A stretch of DNA of 64,000 nt, taken from CAVTJL01 sp963752325. GTDB taxonomy: Bacteria > Pseudomonadota > Alphaproteobacteria > Geminicoccales > Geminicoccaceae. The notes below the pieces were generated by a model, which did not search any database, was not told the origin of the DNA, and saw nothing but the letters and a program-made list of their open reading frames with translations. This document shows positions 1 through 8,727 of this stretch, piece after piece. The position numbers were made by a program, and so were the translations under genes. The DNA is taken from positions 124,001 to 188,000 of the forward strand of contig CAVVXU010000006.1 in assembly GCA_963752325.1 (NCBI GenBank), given 5' to 3'. The stretch's first letter is position 1; each line of letters opens with the position of its first letter.

Positions 1-568
1 GCCGCGGCCGGTGGGCCTCGGCCCGTGCGACATCCAGGACGAGGCGCTCCGCGCCCAGGCGCCATAGGCGGACGTCCGAGCCCGGAGGCAGAGCCAGCAC
101 GACCGCCTCGGCGCCCCGGGTTGCCGCGAGGATCTCGGGCTCGAGCGCCGCCATCCGCGCGAGCCCGGCGTCGTCGATCGACGTCCCAGGCACGATCCTC
201 ACCGTGCCGCCCATGGGCTCGACAGAGATGCTGCGTGCCAGACGACCTTCGAGCACGATCCTGACGAAGTCCGGATGACGACCCGTGCGGACCGCGATGG
301 ACGCACGCCGCACGGAGGCGGCGGCCGCTTCGTCCGGCATGGTCGGGCCCGGCTTCTTTGACGGATCGGCTGGTGCCTCGACCAGGGGTCGCGCCATTGA
401 TGGCTCGGCTGTGGAGAGGGTCGCCTGCTCGGCAGGGAACAGCCTCCTTGGCGCCGAAGGTGCCGCCTGGGATGGCGGGGCAAGTCTCTCCGCGCCGGCT
501 CCCAGGGCCGGCTGGAGGACGACGAGGAGCAGGGCGAGCCAGGATGCATGCGCTACCCTTGCAAGCAT
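1..568 (-). CDS. secreted AMIN-like protein, cut by window edge
   Basis: An open frame runs leftwards from ATG at 568 to the window edge without a stop, giving at least 189 residues. Residues 1-26 form a signal peptide (hydrophobic LALLLVVLQPALGAGA ending in small residues). Residues 27-95 are Pro/Ala-rich and probably disordered. From about residue 93 a pattern VRTGRHPDFVRIVLEG starts, followed by alternating short strands and a phrase RLVLDVA near residue 180; this resembles AMIN-type beta domains found at the start of large alphaproteobacterial envelope proteins with TPR-like C-termini. The rest of the protein is outside the window, so the role is unknown; periplasmic or outer-membrane localisation is inferred from the signal peptide only. 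Confidence 0.6.
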   Translation of the reverse strand, partial: MLARVAHASWLALLLVVLQPALGAGAERLAPPSQAAPSAPRRLFPAEQATLSTAEPSMARPLVEAPADPSKKPGPTMPDEAAAASVRRASIAVRTGRHPDFVRIVLEGRLARSISVEPMGGTVRIVPGTSIDDAGLARMAALEPEILAATRGAEAVVLALPPGSDVRLWRLGAERLVLDVARAEAHRPR

Positions 569-655
569 TCTGCGTGGACGGGCGATGCTGTTCGGGCCTG
601 GGGCCGTCACGGGCGTGGGCGAGGCCCGGGCGCGCGGATGCCAACGGACGGTGGG

Positions 656-1045
656 TCAGGCGGCATGGAGCGCGCCTGTGATCTTGGCCTCGAGGGCGGC
701 CGCGCTGAAGGGCTTGACGATGCAGCCGTCGACCCCGGCCGCCTGGGCATCGACGATGCTCTCGATGGCGCCCTCGCCCGTCATCATGATGAAGGGGATC
801 GATCCGAGCCCGGGCTCGGCCCGCATCTGGCTCAAGAGCTGGAGCCCGCTCATCTCTCGGAGATCCCAGTCCGAGATCACGAGGCCGTAGCGCTTTTCCC
901 GCATCATGGAGAGCGCCCTGGCGCCGTCGGTCGCCTCGTCGATCTCGGGGAAGCCGAGCTGGCGCAGGAGTCCCTTCAGGATGCGGAGCGTCGTCTTGTA
1001 GTCGTCGACGACAAGAATGGGCAGGCTCCGCTCGTCGGGCATCAT
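656..1045 (-). CDS. CheY-like single-domain response regulator
   Basis: This 129-residue protein is a receiver domain with no output domain. The acidic pocket is Asp14-Asp15, the phospho-acceptor is Asp59, the switch threonine is Thr89 and the conserved lysine is Lys111 in a KPF motif, all spaced as in CheY. It should accept phosphate from a histidine kinase and act by protein contact, in motility or another stress or cell-cycle relay. It lies alone, 110 bp upstream of the min genes on the same strand, and no kinase or chemotaxis gene is in the window, so the partner cannot be named. Confidence 0.9.
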   Translation of the reverse strand: MMPDERSLPILVVDDYKTTLRILKGLLRQLGFPEIDEATDGARALSMMREKRYGLVISDWDLREMSGLQLLSQMRAEPGLGSIPFIMMTGEGAIESIVDAQAAGVDGCIVKPFSAAALEAKITGALHAA

Positions 1046-1156
1046 CGCGCTTCTCCGCTCGGGTCCGTCCTCCGAGGAAGCTTCGCAGGGATGAGCTAAG
1101 ACGTGGTTAACGGCGGTACGCGCGTCGCTTCCCGGAGCAATCCCCGGCCGTCCAGC

Positions 1157-1432
1157 CTAGACGGCGCGGCCCGCGGCGCCCGAAGGGATCTCGACGCTCA
1201 CGGCCAGCATCGACATGCTCGTGTCGCGCTCGAACTCGACCTTGATCCTGTCCTCGTCGACCTCGACATATTTGCGGATGACCTCCAGCAGCTCGCGTTG
1301 CAGCAGCGGCAGGAAGTCCGGGCTCTGGCCAGTCGTGCGGTCGAGGGCAAGCAGCACCTGGAGGCGCTGCTTGGCGAGGCTGGCCGTCTGCGGGGCCGGA
1401 CGGTTGCGCCGGAAGAGCTCGAGGAGTCTCAC
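1157..1432 (-). CDS. minE: cell division topological specificity factor MinE
   Basis: MinE drives the pole-to-pole MinCD oscillation by stimulating MinD ATPase, leaving mid-cell free for FtsZ. The 91-residue protein has the usual parts: an N-terminal membrane-binding amphipathic stretch (LLELFRR, residues 3-9), the MinD-contact segment AKQRLQVLL (about residues 20-28) and a C-terminal beta-rich topological domain ending in VSVEIP. Its ATG overlaps the minD stop by four bases (ATGA), so the two are translationally coupled in the order minC-minD-minE. Confidence 0.95.
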   Translation of the reverse strand: MRLLELFRRNRPAPQTASLAKQRLQVLLALDRTTGQSPDFLPLLQRELLEVIRKYVEVDEDRIKVEFERDTSMSMLAVSVEIPSGAAGRAV

Positions 1433-2244
1433 GCGCTCCTCCGACGGAGCCAGTTCATGAAGCTCTTCTTGGGAAGCGCCACGAAGCGCAGCTCGATCGT
1501 CTGGCCGAGGAGCCGGCTCACCGCGTCGGCATAGGCCTGGCCCGCAACCGAGCGCTCGTCCAGCACTATGGGCGTGCCGACGTTCGAGGCCTGGAGCACC
1601 GCGTCGTCCTGCGGGATCACGCCCAGCACCGGAATGGCCAGGATCTCGAGCACGTCCTCGAGCCTCAGCATCTCGCCCCTGGCAACGCGCTCGACGTCGT
1701 AGCGGGTCAGCATCAGATGCTGCCGGACGGGTTCCTCGCCGCGCTCGGCCCGGCGCGACTTGCTGTTGAGGATGCCCAGGATGCGGTCGCTGTCGCGGAC
1801 GCTCGAGACCTCCGGGTTGGTGACCACGATCGCCTCGTCGGCGAAGTAGAGCGCCATGTAGGCGCCCCTCTCGATACCGGCCGGGCTGTCGCAGATGATG
1901 TAGTCGAACTCCTTGCGGAGCTCGTCGATCACCTTCTCCACGCCTTCGCGGTCGAGGGCGTCCTTGTCGCGCGTCTGGGAGGTCGGGAGGATGAAGAGGT
2001 TCTCGACTCGCTTGTCCTTGATCAGGGCCTGGTTGAGGCGGATCCCGTCGTTGATCACGTTGATGAAGTCGAACACCACCCGGCGCTCGCAGCCCATGAT
2101 CAGATCGAGGTTGCGGAGCCCCACGTCGAAATCGATCACCACCGTCCGCTTGCCGCGCAGGGCAAGGCCGGTGGCGATGGCAGCCGCCGACGTGGTCTTG
2201 CCGACGCCGCCCTTGCCTGATGTGACGACGATGACCTTCGACAA
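1429..2244 (-). CDS. minD: septum site-determining ATPase MinD
   Basis: MinD is the membrane-associated ATPase that carries MinC to the polar membrane and is released by MinE. The 271-residue sequence begins with a deviant Walker A motif (KGGVGKT, residues 11-17, with the signature lysine Lys11) and keeps the switch phrase FIICDSPAG around residue 117. The C-terminus ends in an amphipathic membrane-targeting helix (FMNWLRRR). Length matches the family (about 270). It lies 46 bp downstream of minC and overlaps minE by four bases. Confidence 0.97.
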   Translation of the reverse strand: MSKVIVVTSGKGGVGKTTSAAAIATGLALRGKRTVVIDFDVGLRNLDLIMGCERRVVFDFINVINDGIRLNQALIKDKRVENLFILPTSQTRDKDALDREGVEKVIDELRKEFDYIICDSPAGIERGAYMALYFADEAIVVTNPEVSSVRDSDRILGILNSKSRRAERGEEPVRQHLMLTRYDVERVARGEMLRLEDVLEILAIPVLGVIPQDDAVLQASNVGTPIVLDERSVAGQAYADAVSRLLGQTIELRFVALPKKSFMNWLRRRSA

Positions 2245-2290
2245 CGGGACCTCCTGACGTGATCTTGAGCGGGCTCGGCGGGGTCGCTGG

Positions 2291-3031
2291 CTAGGGCAGG
2301 GGCGTGAGGACGAGCTTCTCGCCGTCGCAATGCACCCGAACCCTTCGATTGAGCAATCGCTGGTCGATATCCTCGTTGACCAGATAGACGCCGGCGATGC
2401 TCAAAAGCTCGGCGTTCAGCTGGTCGCAGAAGATCATAGCCTTCTCGTCGCCGTTGATGCCAGCGAAGGCGCGTCCGCGAAGCGCGCCGTAGACGTGGAT
2501 GTGGCCGGCCGCCGCCAGCTCGGCCCCGTGCCCGACGGCGCCCAGCACGACGAGGTCGCCGTCCGGCGCATGGAGCTGCTGGCCGCCGCGGACGGGCTCT
2601 GTGATGAGGTGCCCGGCGCCGCGAACGGCGGCTGCGGTCGCGGCCTGCGGTGCGCCCGTTGCGCGGGCCGGACGCTCGGGGGCGCTGCTGCCGGACGGAA
2701 AGACGGCGAGACCGGCATCCCCGGCCGCCACGTTCCAGGCGGAGGAGCCGTTCTGGACCCCGACCGGGACGAGCCGGTGATCGCGCAGCCGCTGCACGAA
2801 CTCGACGAGGTCGATCGGCGGGCTGTCCGCGATCGGGGCAAGATCGATCACGATGGGCGCGTCGCGGAAGAAGTCCGGCGCGTGCGCGATCTTGTCGAGC
2901 AGCTTCGTGAAGAAGTCGGGGTCGCTCGGGGCAATCAGCCGCAGCGCGAGGAGGGTCTGGAGCGAGCCACGCACCTGGAAGGGATAGCTGCGCGCCTCGG
3001 AGGGCGTTGTTGCTGCGACTGTTGATGGCAC
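2291..3031 (-). CDS. minC: septum formation inhibitor MinC
   Basis: MinC blocks FtsZ polymerisation away from mid-cell. The N-terminal FtsZ-binding domain (PFQVRGSLQTLLALRL onwards) is joined by an Ala/Pro-rich linker to a C-terminal beta-helical dimerisation and MinD-binding domain with glycine-rich turns (GDLVVLGAVGHGAELAA, HVYGALRGRAFAG). I chose GTG at 3031, giving 246 residues, the usual length. A longer frame open to an ATG at 3193 would add 54 low-complexity residues and overlap the 3' end of trmFO by 56 bp, so it is unlikely. A weak purine-rich site (GGAAAG) precedes the GTG. Confidence 0.9.
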   Translation of the reverse strand: MPSTVAATTPSEARSYPFQVRGSLQTLLALRLIAPSDPDFFTKLLDKIAHAPDFFRDAPIVIDLAPIADSPPIDLVEFVQRLRDHRLVPVGVQNGSSAWNVAAGDAGLAVFPSGSSAPERPARATGAPQAATAAAVRGAGHLITEPVRGGQQLHAPDGDLVVLGAVGHGAELAAAGHIHVYGALRGRAFAGINGDEKAMIFCDQLNAELLSIAGVYLVNEDIDQRLLNRRVRVHCDGEKLVLTPLP

Positions 3032-3137
3032 GCCTGGATCGCTTTCCGATCGGTCCCCGTACGCGTCTCGACTCGACTCTCGGTCCCTCCCGGCGCCGGC
3101 GCCGAGGCGACGGGCAGGGCGCGCATGCGCTGGAGTA

Positions 3138-4520
3138 CTAACCGATTCTGCGCGATTGACAAGTGAGCGGCAGCTCTCGTGCAGTGGTTGCATGCCAGGC
3201 GTCGAGAGATGCCAGGGCGCGCTCCGCCTGGGCCTGCTTGCGGCCGTCCTTGGGCGTGCCGGTGGGCGGCGGGGGTAAGAGCCCGAAGTTGATGTTCATG
3301 GGCTGGAAAGAGTCGGCGACAGCGCCGCCCGTTATGTGAGCAAGAAGCGCGCCGTGCGCCGTGTCGGGCGGTGGCCCCGCTATCGGCCGGCCCAGCAACT
3401 CACAGGCGATCAGCCGTCCCGCCAGCAGGCCCATGGCAGCACTCTCGACATAGCCCTCGACGCCCGTGATCTGGCCAGCGAAGCGGATATGCGGTGTGGC
3501 CTTGAGGCGCAGCCCGGCGTCCAGCAGCCTCGGGCTGTTGATGAAGGTGTTGCGGTGCAGACCGCCCAGGCGGGCGAAGGTCGCCTGCTCGAGGCCCGGG
3601 ATGGTCCGAAAGATGCGGACCTGCTCGGCATGCTTCAGCTTCGTCTGGAAGCCCACCATGTTGAAGAGCGTGCCCAGCGCGTTGTCCTGCCGGAGCTGCA
3701 CGACCGCCCAGGGCCGCCTGCCGGTGCGCGGGTCGGTGAGGCCGACGGGCTTCATCGGGCCGAAGCGCGGCGTCTCCGAGCCGCGCTCGGCCATCACCTC
3801 GATCGGCAGGCAGCCCTCGAAGTAGGGGGTATTCTGCTCCCACTCCTTGAACGACGTCTTCTCGGCGTCCAGCAATGCCCGGATGAAGGCCTCGTAGCCC
3901 TCGCGCTCGAGCGGGCAGTTGATGTAGTCGGCACCTGTGCCGCCCGGCCCCGGCTTGTCGTAGCGGGACTGGAACCAGGCCCGATCCATGTCGATCGTCT
4001 CCCGATGCACGATGGGGGCGATCGCGTCGAAGAAGGCCAGATGCTCCTCCCCGCCGACCCGACGGATGTCGGCGGCGAGCGCCGATGAGGTGAGGGGGCC
4101 CGTGGCGACGAGCGTTGGGCCCCATTGCGCCGGCGGCAGGTGGTCTACCTCCTCGCGCCGGATCTGGACCAGCGGCTCGGCGCCGAGCGCGTCGGTAATA
4201 TCCTGCGCGAAGGGATCGCGATCGACCGCGAGGGCGCCGCCGGCCGGCAGCTTGTGCCGATCGGCCGTCGCCATCACCAGCGAGCCCAGCCTGCGCATCT
4301 CCTCGTGGAGGAGCCCCACGGCATTGCCCATCGCATCGTCGGATCTGAAGGAGTTCGAGCAGACGAGCTCGGCCAGGCGGTCGGTCTTGTGCGCGTCGGT
4401 GCTGCGCTGGGGACGCATCTCGTGCAGCATCACCGGAATGCCGGCCCTGGCCAGCTGCCACGCGGCCTCACTGCCGGCGAGGCCGCCTCCGATGACATGC
4501 GCGCGAGGTTCGATGGTCAA
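3138..4520 (-). CDS. trmFO: methylenetetrahydrofolate-tRNA-(uracil-5)-methyltransferase TrmFO
   Basis: TrmFO makes ribothymidine at tRNA position 54 using methylenetetrahydrofolate and FADH2. The 460-residue protein starts with the FAD-binding GGGLAGSEAA (residues 11-20). It has the family phrase LVCSNSFRSDD, whose Cys54 corresponds to a conserved catalytic cysteine, and the C-terminal phrase MNINFGLLPP. No frame damage is seen. It lies about 110 bp upstream of minC on the same strand. The family name gid is an older synonym. Confidence 0.96.
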   Translation of the reverse strand: MTIEPRAHVIGGGLAGSEAAWQLARAGIPVMLHEMRPQRSTDAHKTDRLAELVCSNSFRSDDAMGNAVGLLHEEMRRLGSLVMATADRHKLPAGGALAVDRDPFAQDITDALGAEPLVQIRREEVDHLPPAQWGPTLVATGPLTSSALAADIRRVGGEEHLAFFDAIAPIVHRETIDMDRAWFQSRYDKPGPGGTGADYINCPLEREGYEAFIRALLDAEKTSFKEWEQNTPYFEGCLPIEVMAERGSETPRFGPMKPVGLTDPRTGRRPWAVVQLRQDNALGTLFNMVGFQTKLKHAEQVRIFRTIPGLEQATFARLGGLHRNTFINSPRLLDAGLRLKATPHIRFAGQITGVEGYVESAAMGLLAGRLIACELLGRPIAGPPPDTAHGALLAHITGGAVADSFQPMNINFGLLPPPPTGTPKDGRKQAQAERALASLDAWHATTARELPLTCQSRRIG

Positions 4521-4660
4521 TGGGTTGGCCCTGGTGAGGTGACGCCGGGCCAGAGGTAGAGGCAGCCCGGGGTCCCAGCAAGGCCGCTAGCATCGAAGAG
4601 CTGCCCGCTCCCTCGGCTGTCGAGGTCACGTCCCGCCGGGGCCTCCGACGGGGCGGGCGC

Positions 4661-5218
4661 CTAGAGCAGCTCGGCGCGGCGTGCCAGCTTCTTTACCTCC
4701 TGCTCGACGACGCGCTCGACGATCGGCGCCAGATTCGTGTCGAGCCACTCCTTGAGGGCGGGCCGCATCAGCTCGACCACGAGCTCCTCGATCGTCTTCC
4801 CGGACCCTGGCGTCGCCGGCTTGTCCCCGCTGCCGGCGGCCTTGGTCAGCTTCGAGAGCGCGCTCGTGCTGGCGCTGGCCGCCGATGCCGAGACCAACGC
4901 GTTCTCCTGGGTCGATGCGTCCATGGCCATCCCGTCCTTCGATGCCTCGTGCAGCTTGCCGTCGCGAGCGCCCTCGGTCGCCCCGCTCACCGATGGCTGC
5001 GATTCGCCGGCGGCTGCAATCGCTGCGGATCTGTCATCGCGGCCGGGCGCCTCCTCCGTGAGCTCCAGCACGTCCTCCTCGGACCCGCGTTCCGCGCCGG
5101 TCGCCGTCAGAGCCTCGCGCGGGCGCTCGCCCTCGTCCTGCTCATCGGCGATGATGCGTCGGATCGAGGACAGGATCTCCTCCATCGACGGCTCGGGCAT
5201 GTTCCTGCTGTCGCTCAT
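4661..5218 (-). CDS. popZ: DUF2497 / PopZ-family polar organising protein
   Basis: Both conserved ends of PopZ are present: the N-terminal helix EPSMEEILSSIRRIIADE (about residues 8-25), used for client binding, and the C-terminal oligomerisation region (EELVVELMRPALKEWLD to KKLARRAELL). They are separated by about 100 acidic, Ser/Ala-rich, probably disordered residues. In Caulobacter PopZ forms a polar condensate that anchors centromeres and cell-cycle kinases. The gene overlaps the end of tolC by four bases, and the order PIMT-tolC-DUF2497 is common in alphaproteobacteria. At 185 residues it has the usual length. Confidence 0.88.
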   Translation of the reverse strand: MSDSRNMPEPSMEEILSSIRRIIADEQDEGERPREALTATGAERGSEEDVLELTEEAPGRDDRSAAIAAAGESQPSVSGATEGARDGKLHEASKDGMAMDASTQENALVSASAASASTSALSKLTKAAGSGDKPATPGSGKTIEELVVELMRPALKEWLDTNLAPIVERVVEQEVKKLARRAELL

Positions 5219-6703
5219 TGCATCTCCCCGCTGTGGCGGCTCGGGCCGGGCGGGCGGCAGGCGGCGAGCCCGCCCGATCGCGGAGCCGCGCCCGCACGTC
5301 GGTCCAGATCGTCATCGTCCGGCCTCGGCCGCCCCGGCTCGGCAGCACCTTCGACCGGTGGGCCAACGCCGAACCACTTGCCACTCGTGGCGCGATAGTA
5401 GGCTTTCGGATCATAGCGCGCGACCGGCAAGGTGAGCCGATCGGCGGTCAGGGTGCCAATGGCCGCGCGGAGGGTATAGCCGGCGACCACCTGCCGGTCC
5501 TCCGCCCGGGCCAGCTCGGCGTGTGCGCCCGCGACCTCCTGCTCCGCGTCCAGCACGTCCAGCACGGTGCGGGCGCCGATCAGGGCCTCCTGCCGCACGC
5601 CTTCGAGGGCTATCGCGGCGGCACGGGCCTGGATCTGCAGCGAATGGATGCGTGTGGTCGCGGTCTGCAGGGACTGCCAGGCGGCCTTGATGTCGCGTGT
5701 TGCGGCGCGACGCGTGTCATCCAGATCGTAGCGCTGCTGCACGAGCAGCTGCTTTGCCTGACGGACGGCCGCATATTCGCTGCCGCCCTGATAGAGCGGC
5801 ACGGTCAGCGTCGCGCCGACGGCGAGGTTGCTTTGCCAGTTCACCGTCACGCTCGGCTGGGAGGCGTAGCCGATCTGGCCGTTGAGCGTCAGCCGGGGGC
5901 GGAGCTCGGCCAGGGCGACGTCGACGCCCGCCTGCGCCGCCTCGAGGTCGTGGAGCGCGGCCTTGACGGCCGGATGCTGCTCGACCAGGGCGAGAGCCGC
6001 CTGCTCGGTGGCCGGCAGCTCCAGCGCCGGTCCGGGCGGGGTGAGGCCGTCGGCCGGCAGGCCCGTGACCCGCGTGAACTCGGCCGTCGACAGGGCCAGC
6101 TGGCCTTCGGCGGCCGCGGTGTCCCCGATTCCGCCGCTATAGCGCGTCTCGGCCTGGGCGACGTCGGTCCGGGTGACCTCGCCGAACCGGTATCGGTCGC
6201 GCGCCGCCGCCAACAGCTCCTTCAGTCTCGCCTCGTTCTGGCGGGCGATCTCGAGAAGCGCCCCATCGCGGACGACGGCGCTGTAGATCCGCGTGGTGTC
6301 CAAGAGCACCTGCTGCTCGGTCGCGGCGAGTCGCGCCGCGCCCGGCCCGGACGGCGTCCTCGGCGCGCCGCACGCCGGCCACCGTCGCCCCGCCGCTATA
6401 GAGAGGCTGGTCCAAGGAGAGGGACTGGCTCAAGGTCTGAAGCGTGGCAGAGCCTTCGCTGCCGCTCGCCTGATCGACGGTGGCGCTCGAGCTGGCCCTG
6501 AGGGAGGGCCGCCATCCCGAGCTCGCCTTGGCCACCTCCTCATCCTTGGCCCGAAGGCTCGCACGGGCCGCCTGGAGCCGAGGGCTCTCGAGGTAGACCT
6601 CGATCAGCACGTCCTCGAGCGTCGTCGCCCGCGCGGCCGGCGCCTCGAGGAGGGCACCGATCGCCAGGACCCACGCAAGACTGATGTGCACGGCGCGCCA
6701 CAT
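5215..6703 (-). pseudogene. tolC: TolC-family outer-membrane channel, one frameshift
   Basis: TolC forms the outer-membrane exit duct of type I secretion and RND efflux systems. The N-terminal part (ATG at 6703) has a signal peptide and the TolC opening (EDVLIEVYLESPRLQAARASLRA) and reads well to AEDAVRAG. The conserved continuation (LLDTTRIYSAVVRDG onward to the stop at 5215) is in another frame. Removing one C of the CC at 6336-6337 restores AGRARLAATEQQVLLDT, so the lesion is a single extra base. Repaired, it would encode about 495 residues, normal for TolC. Coding similarity is intact on both sides, so a sequencing error is at least as likely as a real mutation. It is followed by popZ with an ATGA overlap. 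Confidence 0.85.
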
Positions 6704-6778
6704 ACCGTGCTCATAGGACGAATTCTATTTCGGCGCTAGATCAATTAACTCAGATCAACCGACGGGCGTGTCCGCGGG

Positions 6779-7432
6779 TCAGAAGACGAAAGACGGGGGC
6801 GGGCGCAGCGCCGCGAGCTCGGGAACGTCGGCATCAAAGGGCGTGACGCGGCCGATGGCGCCGTGAACGTTGCGGCAGAGGGTGACCTTGCCGGCATGGG
6901 TCTCGCGAACCACGGCGACGAGCCGCCCGCCCTCGCTCAGCTGCTCGAGCAGGCTGCGCGGGATGACTCGAACGGACCCGGCGAGGAGGATGACGTCGAA
7001 CGGTGCCTGGCTCGGGAGGCCCTTTGCCGGATCGCCCTGCTGGACGACCACGTTCTCGACCCCGAGCTCGCTGATCAGCTCGTCGACGGCGGTGCCCGCA
7101 AAGTCGTCGCCCAGGAGCAGGAAGACCGTGGCGGCCATACGGCCGAGCACGGCCGCCGTGTATCCCGTGTCGCATCCAACGACGAGCGCCACGTCGTCGG
7201 CCCGAATCATGGCGGCTTGGAGCATCTTGGCGAGCGCGAGCGGCTCGATCAGGTGCCGGCCATTGCCGAGTGCTATGTCCTCGTCGCCGTAGGCCACGCC
7301 ACGCAGCGCGGCCGGCACGAACAGCTCGCGCGGGATGGATCCCATCGCATCCAGGAGCCGCGGATCCTCGATCCTGCTCGGCCGCAGCTGGTTCTCGACC
7401 ATCGTTCGACGTGCTGCGGCATAGTCGGTCAT
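6779..7432 (-). CDS. protein-L-isoaspartate O-methyltransferase family protein
   Basis: This 217-residue SAM-dependent methyltransferase-fold protein belongs to the PIMT/Pcm family, which repairs isoaspartyl residues. It keeps the family phrases VENQLRP (residues 12-18), IPRELFVP (33-40), a SAM motif I variant VVGCDTGYTAAVLG (about 84-97) and LLEQLSEGGRLVAVV near residue 165. Motif I usually reads VGtGTGY; here Cys-Asp replaces part of it, a variation seen in the alphaproteobacterial tolC-linked members, so the isoaspartate activity is not certain. It lies 75 bp upstream of tolC on the same strand. Confidence 0.85.
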   Translation of the reverse strand: MTDYAAARRTMVENQLRPSRIEDPRLLDAMGSIPRELFVPAALRGVAYGDEDIALGNGRHLIEPLALAKMLQAAMIRADDVALVVGCDTGYTAAVLGRMAATVFLLLGDDFAGTAVDELISELGVENVVVQQGDPAKGLPSQAPFDVILLAGSVRVIPRSLLEQLSEGGRLVAVVRETHAGKVTLCRNVHGAIGRVTPFDADVPELAALRPPPSFVF

Positions 7433-7530
7433 CTGGGCTCCACGAAGAGGACGGACGATGAATGAGGCCGGCCGGGCTTATAGCCGTCGCGAGGCCGGGA
7501 GACAACTCGCGTGCCGGCCCGTGCTGGGTG

Positions 7531-7559
7531 TTGACCCGGGCAGCAGCGGCCCATATCTA
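7531..7559 (+). promoter_or_regulatory. candidate sigma-70 promoter for tRNA-Cys
   Basis: TTGACC at 7531-7536 and TATCTA at 7554-7559 are separated by 17 bp, close to the housekeeping consensus. The -10 box ends 11 bp before the mature 5' end of tRNA-Cys, which would give a very short leader. No experimental support. Confidence 0.55.
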
Positions 7560-7570
7560 TCGCCCGCCGC

Positions 7571-7644
7571 GGCCCGGTGGCAGAGTGGTCATGCAGAGGA
7601 CTGCAAATCCTCGTACGTCGGTTCGATTCCGGCCCGGGCCTCCA
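7571..7644 (+). tRNA. tRNA-Cys (anticodon GCA)
   Basis: A 74-base cloverleaf with acceptor arms GGCCCGG (7571-7577) and CCGGGCC (7634-7640). The anticodon loop carries GCA in CTGCAAA between stems GAGGA and TCCTC, and the T-arm is GTCGG-TTCGATT-CCGGC. The discriminator is T7641 and CCA is encoded in the DNA (7642-7644). It lies between the PIMT gene and tRNA-Asn, with a promoter-like pair just upstream. Confidence 0.96.
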
Positions 7645-7706
7645 GGCCGGGCGCAAGGGTGGATGCGTGTTGCAAGCTCTGCTATAGGCCCGTGCGCGTT
7701 GGGTGA

Positions 7707-7782
7707 TCCCCGGTAGCTCAGTTGGTAGAGCAAGCGGCTGTTAACCGCTGGGTCGCTGGTTCGAGTCCGGCCCGGGGAGCCA
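7707..7782 (+). tRNA. tRNA-Asn (anticodon GTT)
   Basis: A 76-base cloverleaf with acceptor arms TCCCCGG (7707-7713) and CCGGGGA (7772-7778). The D-arm contains AGCTCAGTTGGTAGAGC, the anticodon GTT sits at 7740-7742 in the stem AGCGG/CCGCT, the T-loop is TTCGAGT, the discriminator is G7779, and CCA is encoded. It follows tRNA-Cys by 62 bp and may be co-transcribed with it. The sirtuin frame opens eight bases downstream. Confidence 0.97.
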
Positions 7783-7789
7783 ACGCCCG

Positions 7790-8596
7790 ATGACGCCGCG
7801 GAGCGACGGGCGTCCGCCAGATGCTTCCCGCACCGCCGGTGCGGTCTGGAAGGGTCTTGTGCAGCGGGATGCCCGCGATGAACCTCGAGGCTTGATCGTC
7901 ATTCTGACGGGAGCCGGGGTCTCCGCCGAGTCCGGGCTCGAGATCTTCCGTGGCGCCAGCGGCCTCTGGGAGGGCCATCGAGCCCAGGATGTCGCGACGC
8001 CCGAAGCGTTCGCCCGCGACCCCGAGCTCGTCCACCGCTTCTATAATGTCCGGCGCCGACAGCTCCTCGATGCGGGTCTCCGCCCCAACGCTGCCCATCT
8101 CGCTCTGGCGCAACTCGAGGCGGCTTGGCCTGGCGACGTGCTGCTCATCACCCAGAATGTGGACGACCTGCACGAGCGTGCCGGCTCCCGCCACCTGCTT
8201 CATATGCATGGCGAGCTTCTGCGTGCGTTGTGCCAGAGGTGCGGCACGAGCCGGCCGTGGCGTCAGGAGCTCGGCACCGACATCGCATGTCCATCCTGCC
8301 ACCATACCGGCGGCCTGCGGCCCGATGTGGTGTGGTTCGGCGAGATGCCTCGACACCTGGACGCCATCATGGAAGCGCTTGAGCACTGCGACCTTTTCGT
8401 CGCCATTGGCACGTCCGGGCAGGTCCATCCGGCGGCGGGCTTCGTCGAGGCCGTCAATGCGGCAGGCCGGGCACACACCGTCGAGCTCAATCTCGAGACA
8501 AGCGCTGTCGGGCATCGGTTCGCGGAGCGGCGTGTAGGCTTGGCCTCGTTGGTCGTCCCCGCCTTCGTCGACGAGATCCTTTCGAGCGCTCGCTGA
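7790..8596 (+). CDS. NAD-dependent protein deacylase of the Sir2 family
   Basis: Sirtuins remove acyl groups from lysines using NAD. The NAD pocket GAGVSAESG (residues 41-49), TQNVDDLHERAG (121-132), catalytic His140 in HMHGE, and four zinc cysteines (148, 151, 167, 170) are all present. Tyr85 and Arg88 form the Y-x-x-R motif of class III sirtuins (CobB/SIRT5), which favours removal of succinyl or malonyl groups. The ATG at 7790 lies eight bases after tRNA-Asn and adds about 34 unconserved residues. TTG at 7892 (234 residues, the usual length) preceded by CGAGG may be the true start. It sits alone between the tRNAs and the atp operon. Confidence 0.88.
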   Translation: MTPRSDGRPPDASRTAGAVWKGLVQRDARDEPRGLIVILTGAGVSAESGLEIFRGASGLWEGHRAQDVATPEAFARDPELVHRFYNVRRRQLLDAGLRPNAAHLALAQLEAAWPGDVLLITQNVDDLHERAGSRHLLHMHGELLRALCQRCGTSRPWRQELGTDIACPSCHHTGGLRPDVVWFGEMPRHLDAIMEALEHCDLFVAIGTSGQVHPAAGFVEAVNAAGRAHTVELNLETSAVGHRFAERRVGLASLVVPAFVDEILSSAR

Positions 8597-8644
8597 GTAG
8601 GCGATCTCGACGGATGGAGCCGCTTCTGCCGCGGGCGGCTCGTC

Positions 8645-8673
8645 TTGCGACTGCATGACTCCTGTGTTATCTG
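8645..8673 (+). promoter_or_regulatory. candidate promoter of the atpHAGDC operon
   Basis: TTGCGA (8645-8650) and TATCTG (8668-8673) are 17 bp apart in the 131 bp gap between the sirtuin stop and the atpH GTG at 8728. This would give a leader of about 45 bases. Prediction from sequence only. Confidence 0.45.
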
Positions 8674-8727
8674 CCCGTCGCCTTCGCAGACGGGGTCAGC
8701 TGAGGCGCTGCCTGTCGGCCCGTCCGT

